A DNA stretch of 64,000 nucleotides from Bacteroidales bacterium (GTDB taxonomy: Bacteria > Bacteroidota > Bacteroidia > Bacteroidales > F082). Where the stretch lies: assembly GCA_016284305.1 (NCBI GenBank), contig JAEEON010000005.1, positions 22,410-86,409 on the forward strand, in the 5' to 3' direction. Within the stretch, counting starts at the first letter, position 1, and every line of letters starts with the position of its first letter. Under the pieces are notes generated by a model that saw only the letters and a list, made by a program, of their open reading frames with translations, was not told the origin of the DNA and did not search any database. This document shows, in pieces, positions 44,725-55,400 of the stretch. The position numbers and the translations under genes are program-made.

Positions 44725-46518
44725 ATGTATATTTCACAACTAAGGCTCTGGAACTTCAGAAAATATGGATGTCCCGACTTCAGCATTGACAATACAAAGC
44801 CACATGCCACCATCAACTTTAAGCCCCAAATGAATGTGCTTATCGGAGAAAACGATTCAGGGAAAACCGCAATAATAGACGCAATCAGATTGGTACTGAA
44901 AACCCACGCCTATGATGGATACAGAATTGAAGATGATGATTTTTATCTGGCGAAAGCGCCAACATTTCGAATTGAAATAATAATTCGGGGATTATCAAAT
45001 GATGAGGCCTCTCATTTCATTGAATGGTTGGGATGGGGAGAAATGGATGGTGCTAAAACACCATTTTTGCGCATCGTGTTTTCAGCTAAAAGAACTAAGC
45101 CTGGAATTCGCCAAACAGATGTTTGTGCAGGAATGGATGCAGACGGCTCTCCTTTGTCATACGATGCGAAAGAATACCTAAAAACAACCTACTTGAAGCC
45201 CTTACGGGATGCTGATGAAGAGATGACGGCCAAAAGAGGTTCAAGGATTTCTCAAATACTATTGGCTCATACGCTATTTCAGAAAAAAGAAGATGAAGAT
45301 CACGAATTTGAAAAAATTATTTCAAAGGCAAACAGGGAAATAGAGGAATGGTTCAATGATGAAAATAAAATAGATGGAGAGAAAAGCCATAAGGAGCAGG
45401 TTAAAGATGTGATTGATAGGTATTTGAAGAAGTTTATTTCGGATGAAACTTCATCAAAGCTTGTTATTTCCAATCCATCAATAAAAAGCATTTTGGAAAA
45501 AATCTCATTAGACCTTCAAAACCAACCAAAACTGGGATTGGGAACCATGAATCGATTGTTCATGGCTGCCGAGTTATTACATTTGGACGAGAATAATCAT
45601 TCGGGATTAAAGGCTTGCTTGGTTGAGGAGTTAGAAGCCCATCTTCATCCTCAAGCTCAAATGAAGGTAATTGAAGCTATACAAGGACAAAAAGATGTGC
45701 AATTCATTATCACGACCCACAGCCCCAATCTTGCATCAAAAATAAACATCTCAAATGATTCGACCATCAATGTGATTCTTTGTCGTGGTGACAGCGTCTA
45801 TTCCCTATGTCCAGGTGCTACCAAATTAAAAAGCAAAGATTATACATTTCTCCAGCATTTTCTTGATGTGACCAAATCCAATTTGTTCTTCGCCAAGGGT
45901 ATTATTCTTGTCGAAGGTTGGGCTGAAGAAATACTAATCCCCTCTATTGCAAAGGTGATAGGAAAGGATTTGACAGAAAATGAAGTTTCTATTGTCAATG
46001 TTGGTTCAACAGCTTATCTGCATTTTGCTCGGATATTTATGCCTGTTGATGGGACGGTAATGAAATACCCTGTTGCCATTGTGTCTGATTTGGATGTCCG
46101 CCCAGATGATTACTTTAATTTCAACAATATAGAAGAAGCAGATAAGAGACGAAAGAAAAGCGAAGAATTGGAGTGTGATAATTATGACAATATCAAGTTG
46201 TTCCTGACAAAAGAATGGACGCTCGAATGGTGCTTGTTCAACTCTTCTTCGTTGGGTACTTTGTTCAAAGAAGCTGTATCTATAGTTCATTCCGGTACTC
46301 CAGAGTTTAAAAAAAACGAACAAGGCAACTGGAATGACAACTTGTTTAAGCGTAAATTAAGAGACAATTTGCTCCCTAATGCTTCGAATCCATTAGATAA
46401 AGTTAGAGTGGCAAACGAGCTTTCTATTTTAATTGATCAAAACAGACCCACCATACAACCTAATGATTCATATATCCATTATTTAATTGATGCCATAGAC
46501 CATGCTTGCAATTCATGA
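44725..46518 (+). CDS. gajA: Gabija GajA-type OLD-family ATPase/TOPRIM nuclease
   Basis: A 597-residue protein with an N-terminal ABC-type ATPase domain and a C-terminal TOPRIM nuclease domain. Walker A is GENDSGKT (41-48), Walker B is CLVEELEAHLHPQ (near 298-310), and TTHSPNL follows. TOPRIM acidic residues are seen in ILVEGWAEE (Glu397) and SDLDVRPDD (Asp455, Asp457). In Gabija anti-phage systems GajA is a nucleotide-sensing DNA nickase that forms a complex with GajB. The next gene, overlapping by four bases, encodes the expected UvrD-like partner, which is the main reason to call Gabija rather than a stand-alone OLD nuclease. Length is close to known GajA (about 580). Confidence 0.85.
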   Translation: MYISQLRLWNFRKYGCPDFSIDNTKPHATINFKPQMNVLIGENDSGKTAIIDAIRLVLKTHAYDGYRIEDDDFYLAKAPTFRIEIIIRGLSNDEASHFIEWLGWGEMDGAKTPFLRIVFSAKRTKPGIRQTDVCAGMDADGSPLSYDAKEYLKTTYLKPLRDADEEMTAKRGSRISQILLAHTLFQKKEDEDHEFEKIISKANREIEEWFNDENKIDGEKSHKEQVKDVIDRYLKKFISDETSSKLVISNPSIKSILEKISLDLQNQPKLGLGTMNRLFMAAELLHLDENNHSGLKACLVEELEAHLHPQAQMKVIEAIQGQKDVQFIITTHSPNLASKINISNDSTINVILCRGDSVYSLCPGATKLKSKDYTFLQHFLDVTKSNLFFAKGIILVEGWAEEILIPSIAKVIGKDLTENEVSIVNVGSTAYLHFARIFMPVDGTVMKYPVAIVSDLDVRPDDYFNFNNIEEADKRRKKSEELECDNYDNIKLFLTKEWTLEWCLFNSSSLGTLFKEAVSIVHSGTPEFKKNEQGNWNDNLFKRKLRDNLLPNASNPLDKVRVANELSILIDQNRPTIQPNDSYIHYLIDAIDHACNS

Positions 46519-48512
46519 TCGTTGAAGATTTTCATATAGAAGAAGCGGAACGGATTTTACTCCCCGATGGTTGTCATTTCGATGATGAAAGAATCGCTTT
46601 CATCAAATCACTCGACACATTGGATCTGATGGCAGTTCCTGGTAGTGGCAAAACAACAGCTTTACAGGCAAAGCTTTATTGTTTGGCAAAACAAATGCCA
46701 ATAGAGAAAGGGAAAGGCGTTTTGGTTTTGTCACACACAAATGCCGCCGTAGATGAAATCAAAAGCAAGTTGAAAAATATTGCCCCTCAACTGTTTGATT
46801 ATCCTAATGCTGTATGCACAATTCAAGAATTTGTTGACAGATTCCTGGCAATTCCGTTCTATAAGTCATGCTATCTAAGAAATATTGATTCTATCAGTGT
46901 TGAACAGTATGTCCGAAAAGCGTATGCTTATTGTCAAGATCATTTTAGTAGGGACAATGCATTGCTTTATTTTAAAAACAAATATCCTGATAGATATAAA
47001 GAGATCAGATTCTCCATTGACGAGCAGGGTAAAGTGTATTTAGCAAATAGTATCAAAGGCGATCCTTTTTCATATGATGCTCCGAAAAAATGGAACAACA
47101 ATAATACTGCGCAAACAGCAAAAGAAACGATAACAAATTATTATTTTTCAATGAAGAAGGCTCTTTTAAAGGATGGTATTCTTCATTATGACGATTGCTA
47201 TTTTTTGGCGAACAAATACTTAACCAGCTGCCCTTCTATCATTGAATTATTACAACTTCGTTTTCCGTTTGTGTTTGTTGACGAAACACAAGATTTGCAA
47301 AATCACCAATTGGATTTGATAGATGCAATCTTCAACAGCAAAAAAGTGTGTTTGCAACGAATCGGAGACCCCAATCAATCCATCTATTCAACAGTCTCAG
47401 CTAATTGCAGTTGGAAGCCTCGAAATCCAATTACAATTAATAAATCATTGAGATTGAGTAAAGAGATTGCAGAAGTTGTTGATGGCTTTACTTTAGAACG
47501 CAACAATGAAAAGGGTGAACCTGTCTTTAATGTAATAAGTGAAAGAGAAACAAAAATCAAACCTCATCTTGTTCTATACAATGAATTGAGCGTACAACAA
47601 TTAAAAAGTGTGTTTGTAGACTTAATCGTGAAGTATGATTTACACAACGTTGTAGAAGGAAACAAGTTTGGATTCCATATCCTTGGGTGGAATGCAGAAG
47701 CCAAAGCCAAAGGATACTCACAATATCATTTGGAAGACATTTTCTCTGATTATAAAAAAACGAACAATGAGTCCTCAAATGGCTTAGTGTTGAATGACTA
47801 TCTTAAGTTGGCGCAACGAACGAATGATGCCAAAAAAGTGAAAAGATGTCTGGAGGATTCAATTTGTTCTTTTCTTCGTGCGGCAAAGATCAAACAAGAC
47901 TTTGGCGATTATCAAAGAGATTTCACCCCTCACAGCCTTGTTTCATATCTTGAAACTATTGATATTAAGCACGAATACCTTCTGGCTTTGTATAACACAA
48001 CTCTTTGCATTAAAAAGACTCAAATCTCAAAGGCTCATGGTGTTCTTAAATCCTATATAGTTAATGTTTTAGTACCTTTGTTTGATATTGATATGAATGA
48101 AGCAATTGAAAACTATCTGGATTCACCTTCGACCATTCCTGATGCAATTGCACAAGTCGAAAACGACAACCAAATTCCTATAAAAATAGGAACCGTTCAT
48201 TCTGCTAAAGGGCAAACCCATTGCGCCACAATGTATGTTGAAACTTGGTATGAAGGTCATTATGAAACAGACCACTTAAAATCTAAAAGAAAACTTCCTA
48301 ATCCGTTGTATAAACAAGGGCACAATTATACTGGTGTACATGTAAAGGAAGCTATTAAAATGATGTACGTTGGCTTCTCAAGACCAACGCATCTGCTATG
48401 TCTTGCATCACGAAAGGAGCAATGGGATGATGAAGCTATTCAAAAAATGATAGAGTGTGGTTGGGAAATCGTAGATATCACTTCCCATGTTCCGACCTGC
48501 GCTGAAGAGTAG
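46515..48512 (+). CDS. gajB: Gabija GajB-type UvrD-like helicase
   Basis: A 665-residue SF1 helicase. Walker A AVPGSGKTTAL (40-50), Walker B VDETQDL (255-261), then GDPNQSIY, GTVHSAKGQT (559-568) and MYVGFSRPTHLLCLA give motifs I, II, III, V and VI. The ATG at 46515 overlaps the gajA stop (ATGA), so translation is coupled; an in-frame TTG three codons upstream is less likely. It is longer than the Bacillus GajB (about 490), with extra residues between motifs III and V. In Gabija, GajB senses DNA ends and activates defence with GajA. Confidence 0.8.
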   Translation: MIVEDFHIEEAERILLPDGCHFDDERIAFIKSLDTLDLMAVPGSGKTTALQAKLYCLAKQMPIEKGKGVLVLSHTNAAVDEIKSKLKNIAPQLFDYPNAVCTIQEFVDRFLAIPFYKSCYLRNIDSISVEQYVRKAYAYCQDHFSRDNALLYFKNKYPDRYKEIRFSIDEQGKVYLANSIKGDPFSYDAPKKWNNNNTAQTAKETITNYYFSMKKALLKDGILHYDDCYFLANKYLTSCPSIIELLQLRFPFVFVDETQDLQNHQLDLIDAIFNSKKVCLQRIGDPNQSIYSTVSANCSWKPRNPITINKSLRLSKEIAEVVDGFTLERNNEKGEPVFNVISERETKIKPHLVLYNELSVQQLKSVFVDLIVKYDLHNVVEGNKFGFHILGWNAEAKAKGYSQYHLEDIFSDYKKTNNESSNGLVLNDYLKLAQRTNDAKKVKRCLEDSICSFLRAAKIKQDFGDYQRDFTPHSLVSYLETIDIKHEYLLALYNTTLCIKKTQISKAHGVLKSYIVNVLVPLFDIDMNEAIENYLDSPSTIPDAIAQVENDNQIPIKIGTVHSAKGQTHCATMYVETWYEGHYETDHLKSKRKLPNPLYKQGHNYTGVHVKEAIKMMYVGFSRPTHLLCLASRKEQWDDEAIQKMIECGWEIVDITSHVPTCAEE

Positions 48513-48569
48513 TTTTGCGATTTTGTCGATGAGATTTGAGAAAGAAATAGCTTTGGCAATTTTTTGCTA

Positions 48570-48602
48570 TTGACCATCTGCAGAAAACTTTCTTTATCTT
48601 TG
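48570..48602 (+). promoter_or_regulatory. Promoter of the AlbA/Schlafen-type gene
   Basis: TTG at 48570-48572 and TATCTTTG at 48595-48602, spaced 22 bases; the ATG follows 25 bases later. A CTTTGGCAATTTTTT stretch sits just upstream, vaguely like the palindrome/T-tract module at 52-60 kb but not palindromic. Confidence 0.6.
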
Positions 48603-48627
48603 CACTCAATATCCAACATTTGCTACT

Positions 48628-50157
48628 ATGGCTCTGCTTACCGATATCAATGACCTGCTTAATAAACGAAAGGTCGAATCTGACCGCATTGAGTTTAAGA
48701 AAGGCTGGAACCCAACAGCCATTTATCGATCCATCTGTGCTTTCGCTAATGACATCGAGGATATTGGCGGTGGCTATATTCTTGTGGGCGTTGAGGCCGT
48801 TGATGGCGTGCCCGTAAGGCCTGTTGCTGGTTTGTCGCTTACCGAAATCGACTCCATTCAACGCAAGATGATTGACTTCAACAACATGTTTGAGCCATAT
48901 TATATGCCCCGGCCATCAGTTGAAGAAGTAGATGGGAAGCATATTCTTGCCATCTGGGTGCCGTCTGGAGTCAATCGTCCCTATGCCATTCCCTCTGATG
49001 TTAATGCGAAACTGAAAAAGCCGACCTGTTATGTGCGTAATGGAAGTAATACCGTTGAGGCAAAGGGCGAAGTTCTTGAAGAATTGCGAGGTTTAGCTTC
49101 TCATGTTCCTTTTGATGACCGTCCGAATCCTGATATCAAGTTGGACGACCTATCTTCGGGCCTAATGCGTGATTTCTTTGTTGATGTTGGCAGCAAGCTC
49201 AAAAATCAAGATCTTTCCGGCAGCAACATGATGGATGCTCTCGAACAGATGAATATGCTTGAAGGTCCGGTTGAACGCCGTTATATCAAGAATATTGCTG
49301 CTATGATGTTCTGCGACCATCCCGAGAAATTCTTTCCAAAGACTCAGGTTGAGATCGTCTTTTTCCCAGAAGGCCGTGAACGCAATCCCAACAATATGTT
49401 TGAAGCTCCAATTATTCATGGCTCTGTGCCAAATATGATCAATGACACGCTGCATTATCTTCGTCTCATGGTCATACGGAAGCATATTGTCAAGCCCAAG
49501 GATGACGAACATTCCGACAAGTCGTACAACTATCCCTACCAAGCCATTGAGGAAGCTGTTGTCAATGCTTTTTATCATCGTGATTACCGCGAGTATGCGC
49601 CCATTGAAATCACTGTTGAACCAGACCGAATCACCATCTTCAACTTAGGAGGCCCTGACCACTCCATCAGCATGGAAGCCATACGTCGAGCCAAGTCATT
49701 ACGATCCCGTCGATACAGGAATGTTCGACTTGGTGACTGCCTTAAAGAGCTGGATCTCACCGAAGGTCGTGCCACGGGCATCCCAACTATTCAGGACGAG
49801 CTTCGCGGTAACGGCTCTCCTCTCGCCACCATCGAAACAGATGAGGAGCGTTCTTTCTTCCTCATTGATATACCCTGTCGGACAGACATGGTTGAGAACA
49901 TGGACGTTGATGAAATTATTGAAAAAGACCAATATAAAGATTTGACGGATAGACAACGTCAGATCCTTCAAGTCATAGACGGGGATGTCCCATTAAATGT
50001 CCCATTAAATGTTCCGTTAAATACAACTGCACTTGCTGGAGCATTTGGTGTGAGCCGTAAAACCATCCAACGCGACCTTGTTATTTTGATTGCTAAAAAG
50101 TTGATTGTTAGAGAAAAAGGTAGAAAGAATGGTTATTGGAGACGTATTGGCAAATAG
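48628..50157 (+). CDS. AlbA_2/Schlafen-type ATP-binding protein with C-terminal HTH
   Basis: A 509-residue protein. An AlbA_2 (Schlafen AAA_4) domain covers about residues 10-130 (RIEFKKGWN, FANDIEDIGGGYILVGVE); an ATP-binding GHKL-like region is at about 300-345 (EEAVVNAFYHRDYREYAPIEITV, ITIFNLGGP) and a DEERSFFLIDIP strand precedes an HTH at about 470-500. Residues 454-465 are three VPLN repeats encoded by 12-base tandem units. Such proteins often sit in defence islands and are annotated as putative transcriptional regulators; the role here is unknown. It is separate from gajB with its own promoter. Confidence 0.75.
   Translation: MALLTDINDLLNKRKVESDRIEFKKGWNPTAIYRSICAFANDIEDIGGGYILVGVEAVDGVPVRPVAGLSLTEIDSIQRKMIDFNNMFEPYYMPRPSVEEVDGKHILAIWVPSGVNRPYAIPSDVNAKLKKPTCYVRNGSNTVEAKGEVLEELRGLASHVPFDDRPNPDIKLDDLSSGLMRDFFVDVGSKLKNQDLSGSNMMDALEQMNMLEGPVERRYIKNIAAMMFCDHPEKFFPKTQVEIVFFPEGRERNPNNMFEAPIIHGSVPNMINDTLHYLRLMVIRKHIVKPKDDEHSDKSYNYPYQAIEEAVVNAFYHRDYREYAPIEITVEPDRITIFNLGGPDHSISMEAIRRAKSLRSRRYRNVRLGDCLKELDLTEGRATGIPTIQDELRGNGSPLATIETDEERSFFLIDIPCRTDMVENMDVDEIIEKDQYKDLTDRQRQILQVIDGDVPLNVPLNVPLNTTALAGAFGVSRKTIQRDLVILIAKKLIVREKGRKNGYWRRIGK
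49987..50022 (+). repeat. In-frame 12-base tandem repeat
   Basis: Three copies of GTCCCATTAAAT (the last GTTCCGTTAAAT) encode VPLN-VPLN-VPLN between the ATPase part and the HTH. The related words GTCCCATTAAT and GTCCCATAAG recur after the stop at 50225-50245, suggesting a past expansion. Confidence 0.75.
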
Positions 50158-50267
50158 TGAAACCATTATTCGTGGTTCTTTGTTTTGTCAAGGGAATTAA
50201 TCTTTTTTCATGACCCATAAGAATGTCCCATTAATGTCCCATAAGATAAGAACGAAATAATGATTAT

Positions 50268-51284
50268 ATGAATAGAATTGAATTTGCAAAAAGACTTCAA
50301 TCTCTAGTGATTCCAGAAGGAACGGCGCGAGAAGAGATAAAAGCCAAAGTTCTTCCAATATCAGAAGCTTTGGTGTCTATGATGCCAAATAGTCTATTTC
50401 GATATAGGATTTGCAACGAACAACAAATAAAGGCTTTTGAGAAAGACAAGATCTATGCTGTTACTGCAGATTTATTCAATGATCCTTATGATACATTAGT
50501 GAGATATGATATTGACCAAATAAAAGATGCAGCTAATACAATTCTTTCTTTTGATACCATGTTGCAATTCAAACATTATTTAGAACAAGGTAATGTTTTT
50601 CCTGAATCAATTAAGCAAGTTCTACCGGATGGAAGCGCTGAATACTATAAAGAAAGAGTTTTAACGACAAATCTTGAAGAGATTAAACCCTCGATTGACA
50701 GTTACAGGGATCAGATTTTAAAGCTAATTGACCTCGGTTTTCCGTGGCTTGCTGCGCAATGTAAAAAGTTTGTTACAATTGCTTGTTTTTGCGAAACAGT
50801 TCAATCCCTGACGATGTGGAGTCATTATGCAAATAATCATAAAGGATTTGCTTTAGAGTATAATATGCGTCCAACTTTGTTTTCGGAATATGTGAATTGG
50901 GGATTATATCCGGTGATTTATGATGCAGAACGATACGATGCATCTTCTTATATGGGTTGGTCTTTTCTAAAGCTGATTGGTATTAATTCTAAGAATCCCG
51001 ACATGTTTTCTCATGCTAAATGTGCCATCCATAAGGCTCCTCAATGGGAATATGAAAAAGAGTGGCGCCTTGTTGACTATTCACAAAGGGATTATCTAAA
51101 GGATAGCTGTACCGAAATTCCATATAAACCCGTTGCTATTTATTATGGAGTTAATATCTCGGAAAGCGATAAGAAACACTTACATGAAATAGCTTGTCAG
51201 AAGGGTATTTCTGAGTACGAGATGTGTATCGATCATGCATCTTCGAAGTATGAGATGCTGTATAGAAAGGTTGTAGTGAGCTAA
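50268..51284 (+). CDS. DUF2971 family protein
   Basis: A 338-residue cytoplasmic protein of DUF2971, marked by LFRYRICNEQQIKAFEKDKIYA at about residue 43, ADLFNDPYDT, ACFCETVQSLTMWSHYANNHKGFALEYN and YEKEWRLVDY. The function is unknown; members are frequent in mobile and defence-rich regions. It lies alone between the AlbA-type gene and a strong hairpin. The 50158-50267 gap contains variants of the VPLN DNA repeat. Confidence 0.75.
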   Translation: MNRIEFAKRLQSLVIPEGTAREEIKAKVLPISEALVSMMPNSLFRYRICNEQQIKAFEKDKIYAVTADLFNDPYDTLVRYDIDQIKDAANTILSFDTMLQFKHYLEQGNVFPESIKQVLPDGSAEYYKERVLTTNLEEIKPSIDSYRDQILKLIDLGFPWLAAQCKKFVTIACFCETVQSLTMWSHYANNHKGFALEYNMRPTLFSEYVNWGLYPVIYDAERYDASSYMGWSFLKLIGINSKNPDMFSHAKCAIHKAPQWEYEKEWRLVDYSQRDYLKDSCTEIPYKPVAIYYGVNISESDKKHLHEIACQKGISEYEMCIDHASSKYEMLYRKVVVS

Positions 51285-51308
51285 ACAGTGAGTTAGTGGG
51301 AAATATAG

Positions 51309-51344
51309 CGGGCGGAAACTTGTTTTTTTTGACGTTTCCGCCCG
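51309..51344. terminator. Strong hairpin after the DUF2971 gene
   Basis: An 11-bp GC-rich stem (CGGGCGGAAAC and complement) with a T-rich loop. It probably terminates both DUF2971 and the minus-strand transcripts behind it. Confidence 0.7.
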
Positions 51345-51355
51345 TTTGATACCTA

Positions 51356-51538
51356 TTACAAAGCAATATATTTCCGTTGATTTTTTAAATAACTAATTGA
51401 AATCCAATCATCGGTATATTGCAATATGGTTGCAGAAGTAACCATTATTTGCATACCATTGTGATTGAATTGCAAAACCGCCTGCTTTCCGGTGTGAAAG
51501 CGCTGGTTCTGGTGAGTTTTCATGTGAAAGCTGGTCAT
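51356..51538 (-). CDS. Small unrecognised protein (uncertain)
   Basis: A 60-residue frame, MTSFHMKTHQNQRFHTGKQA onwards, ending KNQRKYIAL. The family is not recognised. A TTG start at 51577 would add 13 residues. The region also shows repeats of the word TGAAAGC, so it may be non-coding. It lies between the hairpin and the phosphoesterase gene. Confidence 0.3.
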   Translation of the reverse strand: MTSFHMKTHQNQRFHTGKQAVLQFNHNGMQIMVTSATILQYTDDWISISYLKNQRKYIAL

Positions 51539-51617
51539 GTTGCCGCCTTTTGGATGAAAGCGTCCCAGTAGAGACAAAAGGCTTGCCGGATTCGGTAATG
51601 GGATGCGGATGCCGGAA

Positions 51618-52313
51618 CTATGAACATGTCACCTTGTAAGACTGTTCCAACATGTCCAGGCAGTCCACCAGGATCACCCCTGCCACCTCACAGATTTTCT
51701 TCACCCTTGTATGGCCGACAATCTGTTTGACCGTGGTCCCTTTGTACAGGTTGTCAAAACACAGCGATCCGGGACGCACCCAGAGGGGTGAATGGCGTGT
51801 GTCCTCGCCGTAGTGGTCGAATCTGTTGGAGTTGGGCGAGAAGGTGAAGGGGCGCTTGTCCTTTTTCCAAAGGCTGTTGATGGCCTTGGCCATGTTGGCC
51901 GGGCGGATGCTCCTTACCCCTGGCAGGTAGGTCTGTTTCCATTCATTGGTTACCCCTGCGTGGGTGACCAGGTAATTGTCACCTATGGCGTAAGCGACCC
52001 CGTGGAAAAGCCATTCCGAGGCGGTAAACAGTTGCTGTATCCAGAAAGCGTTTTCCTCGTCATAGCGGCTGTTGTATTCGGGGATGCCGGGAAGGTAGTC
52101 CATGTCGTGGTTGCCGTACAGGAGCACCGTGTTTTTCCTGTGCTTCCTTTTGTATTCAACGAGCTCCATGAAATTCCGCTCCAACTCCTCGATAGTGAAG
52201 TCTAGGTAGGGGTCGAAGTAGTCTCCGATGAAGACGTTGATGCAGTTGTCGTCAATGAGACTTTTCCAGGTGTCCCTTCCGTGAATGTCGCCAATGATGT
52301 TGTATGTGGGCAT
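51618..52313 (-). CDS. Calcineurin-like metallophosphoesterase
   Basis: A 231-residue phosphoesterase with the five metal motifs: GDIHG (8-12), GDYFD, YGNHDMDYLP, VTHAGV and GHTRV. Similar proteins include serine/threonine phosphatase-like and diadenosine-tetraphosphatase-like hydrolases; the substrate is unknown. There is no signal peptide. Its GC content and codon use look richer than the surrounding AT-rich genes, as if it were a separate insertion or older resident. The divergent helicase gene starts 168 bases away. Confidence 0.85.
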   Translation of the reverse strand: MPTYNIIGDIHGRDTWKSLIDDNCINVFIGDYFDPYLDFTIEELERNFMELVEYKRKHRKNTVLLYGNHDMDYLPGIPEYNSRYDEENAFWIQQLFTASEWLFHGVAYAIGDNYLVTHAGVTNEWKQTYLPGVRSIRPANMAKAINSLWKKDKRPFTFSPNSNRFDHYGEDTRHSPLWVRPGSLCFDNLYKGTTVKQIVGHTRVKKICEVAGVILVDCLDMLEQSYKVTCS

Positions 52314-52408
52314 GGGTTGAGATGTCTGATAATGGTTGCGAAGATAGCGGTTTCCTTGGAATTAATGGGCTACTGTTTGAAGAAAAGTCTTGGTGGAGTA
52401 CAAGGTAA

Positions 52409-52423
52409 TTACAAGCCTTGCAA
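52409..52423 (+). promoter_or_regulatory. Palindrome copy a, upstream of the helicase-PLD gene
   Basis: TTACAAGCCTTGCAA (one base from the perfect TTGCAAGCCTTGCAA), followed by TC and TTTTT. Its centre is 33 bases upstream of the -7 box TACTTTTG at 52449-52456, nine fewer than in copies b-e. Confidence 0.6.
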
Positions 52424-52448
52424 TCTTTTTCTCAATCGAATTATTTTG

Positions 52449-52456
52449 TACTTTTG
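52449..52456 (+). promoter_or_regulatory. -7 box of the helicase-PLD gene
   Basis: TACTTTTG, 25 bases before the ATG at 52481; this argues against an upstream TTG start at 52418. Confidence 0.5.
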
Positions 52457-52480
52457 AAAACTGAAATAAACGCATCAGAC

Positions 52481-55400
52481 ATGCCCAAAAACGACAGAAT
52501 AAACAATGCAGAGACACACCAAAACGAGGTCCAATTAGAGGGATTTCTTGCTGAATTTCGCCAAGCTTTGCAAGAAGAAATCAAAGAGATCAAAAAGAAT
52601 GGCCAATCATCCATCTTATTGACAGAAGGACATAGGCTCTACACTTCAAGCGGTTATTGGTACCAATTCAAAATAGACTATTTACCCAATATACCCGCAG
52701 ATACTCCATGCAAGTTGACGTTCGGCACTGAATCTCACGAAGCCACTGTTATTGCTTATGATGACAATACAATTACGATTGATGTTAAAGAGGAAATCCC
52801 TAACACAATCGCAGAGGCCAAGCTAGATAACGGCGCTACAGTGTTGATGGAACTATTGATAAAACGCATTGAGAGTAATTCAACGAAGGAAAACACCGCA
52901 GGTCAAAGAATGATGTCTGCTGCCGACGCAGAATGCAAAAATATAGACGACGATAGTTCTATCAGTTTTGACAAGGGACTCAATGCTTCTCAAATAGATG
53001 CGATAAAAAGTGCGGTGTGCAACAACATGACTTTTATTTGGGGGCCTCCAGGCACGGGCAAAACCACAGTTATTTCTCATGTTATCTCAGAATTGTTGAA
53101 AAGAGATCGCTCCGTTCTTCTCGTTTCTCATACCAATTCTGCCGTAAATGGTGCCATAGAGAAAGTTGATAAAAAGTATTTTGCTGAAAATGGTGATTCT
53201 AGCGAAGGCCAATACCCAATATTACGTTTAGGTTCTGGTGGAAAAGAGTTGGTTGAGCGTCTTCAATTAGACACCCAAGTTGAAAAGGTTAGCCATGATT
53301 TGGTACTGCAAAAAGAGCAACTTGAAAAAGAGTACTCCGAAATTCAACAACTCGTTAAAGCAATTCAAATATCATTGACAAAAATCGATTGGGTCGGCAA
53401 AACCCATGTCATGTCTTTGGAACAACTGGCAAGACAAATATCTGAGATTTCAAACTTAATCGATTCAAAAAGAAACGAGTTGTCTGAACTCAATACATCA
53501 ATTCAAGAACAACTTGACGCTCATCCTGAGTATAAAGAATCGGCAGAATTAAAACAAATAGTTGAAACTATCGAAAAAGAAATTGCTTCATTAAACCAAG
53601 ATATTACAAGGATTAATGACGAATTAAAACTACTTTCTGAAAAATTATCAAATGCCAAAGATGAAATAGCCATCCATGAGCAGCACAAGGAATTGAAAGA
53701 AAAAGAGGCCAAATACTTCTCGGAAAAAACACTGTTGTCAAAAATTGAAGAATGCAAGTCTAAAATCAAAAGCTATGAGCAATTGATTGACAAAAACGAA
53801 AAATCCATCAGTGCGTCCAAGGCGATAATCCAACAATATGAAGCAAAGAGCTCTCTCGGGAAACTATTTGCAAACAAACGAGATTATGAACAAGCCAAAA
53901 GCACGCTTGATAGATTAAGCAAAGCTAATGAGAACAATCGAAGAAATTTAGAAGCCATAAAACTGACTTTACAAGGATATGAGACCCAATTGATTGAACT
54001 CACGGCCATAAAAAGCCAACTAGCAGACTTAAAACCAAACAAAACCAAGTTGTATTGGGAAAGTCAAATGAAAACAAGCATTTCTCAAAAGAACAGTTTG
54101 GAATTGGATTTGAAACAGAAGGGAGATAGTTTACAGGAATTATCGTTAAGGAAAGAAGGGGCTTTATCAAGACTTCAAGTTATTGGTGATGTGTGCAACA
54201 CCATTGATAATTTATTTGCTCACCGCAAGGAAGTCGAGGATAATTTGTCGCATTTGCAAGTAAGGTATAGTGATGGCATATTACGTTTTGAGGAACTGGT
54301 TGTAGAAGAAAACGACTTATGTCATGGTGTTTATTTCGTCCAAAAAACAACCGACATAGAAAACATTGAGGCTCTGAAAAAAAGCATCGAAAACGCTAAG
54401 GCAGAAATAGTCAACGTCGATTCCGAAAAGATCAAGAATGAACAGAAAGAACATTTTAAACGTCAAGAAGCAATCGAAACAGAGCTTAAACAACTTGACG
54501 AACAAATAGCGAGGGTTTCAGTACAGGTCATTTTGAACGCCAAAGTCATAGGTACCACATTAGCTAAGTCCTATTTATCTGATGAGATTCAAAGCCGTGT
54601 TTTCGACACCATTATCCTTGACGAGGCATCGATGGCGGCAATACCTGCTTTATGGTGTGCTGCTCAGTTGGTTGAGAAAAATATCGTTATCGTTGGTGAT
54701 TTCTTACAATTGCCTCCTATTGTGATGGCGGAAACTGACATGGCAAAGAAATGGTTGGGCAGGGATATTTTTGAAGTAAGCGCAGCACAAGAAATGTTCA
54801 GATCAGGAACACTGAGGCCGAATCATTTTGTAATGCTAAACGAACAATATCGGATGAAAGAGGAGATTGCTAATGTCGTCAACATCTATTACAAGCAATA
54901 TAGCGGACTGAAATCGAACGATAAAGCCGAGCGTTTTATTGAAAGCGAAACCGATTTTAAAAAATGGTACAATTCCAAATTTGAAACTGACATTTATACC
55001 TCTTTTAGGAAGGAACACAGCATACATCTGATGGACACAGCAAGCCTTAACGCTTGGGTGACCAGCGTTCCAACAGGCATAAATAAGAGTAGTAGATTAA
55101 ATGCTTTTTCTGCTGTGTTATCTGTAGAATTGGCTTTTAAGTTATTAGAAAATGTTTTTGTAGATTTAATTGAACCTGTTGCCAATCCATACGTGTTAAT
55201 TGTTGCCCCTTACAAGCCTCATATAAAGAGAATAGAACAGATTGTCCAAGACAAATACCATGCATTAGGCTATGAAAGGGATATGAACCTGATAAAAGCA
55301 GGTACGATACACAGTTTCCAAGGAAAAGAGGCTGAAATTGTCATCTTTGACTTGGTGATAGACGAGCCTCATTATATTGCAAATCTGTTTATGCAAACGG

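Noticed and set aside
49987..50022. CRISPR-like array
   Set aside because: Units are 12 bases, adjacent and coding; there are no spacers or cas genes.
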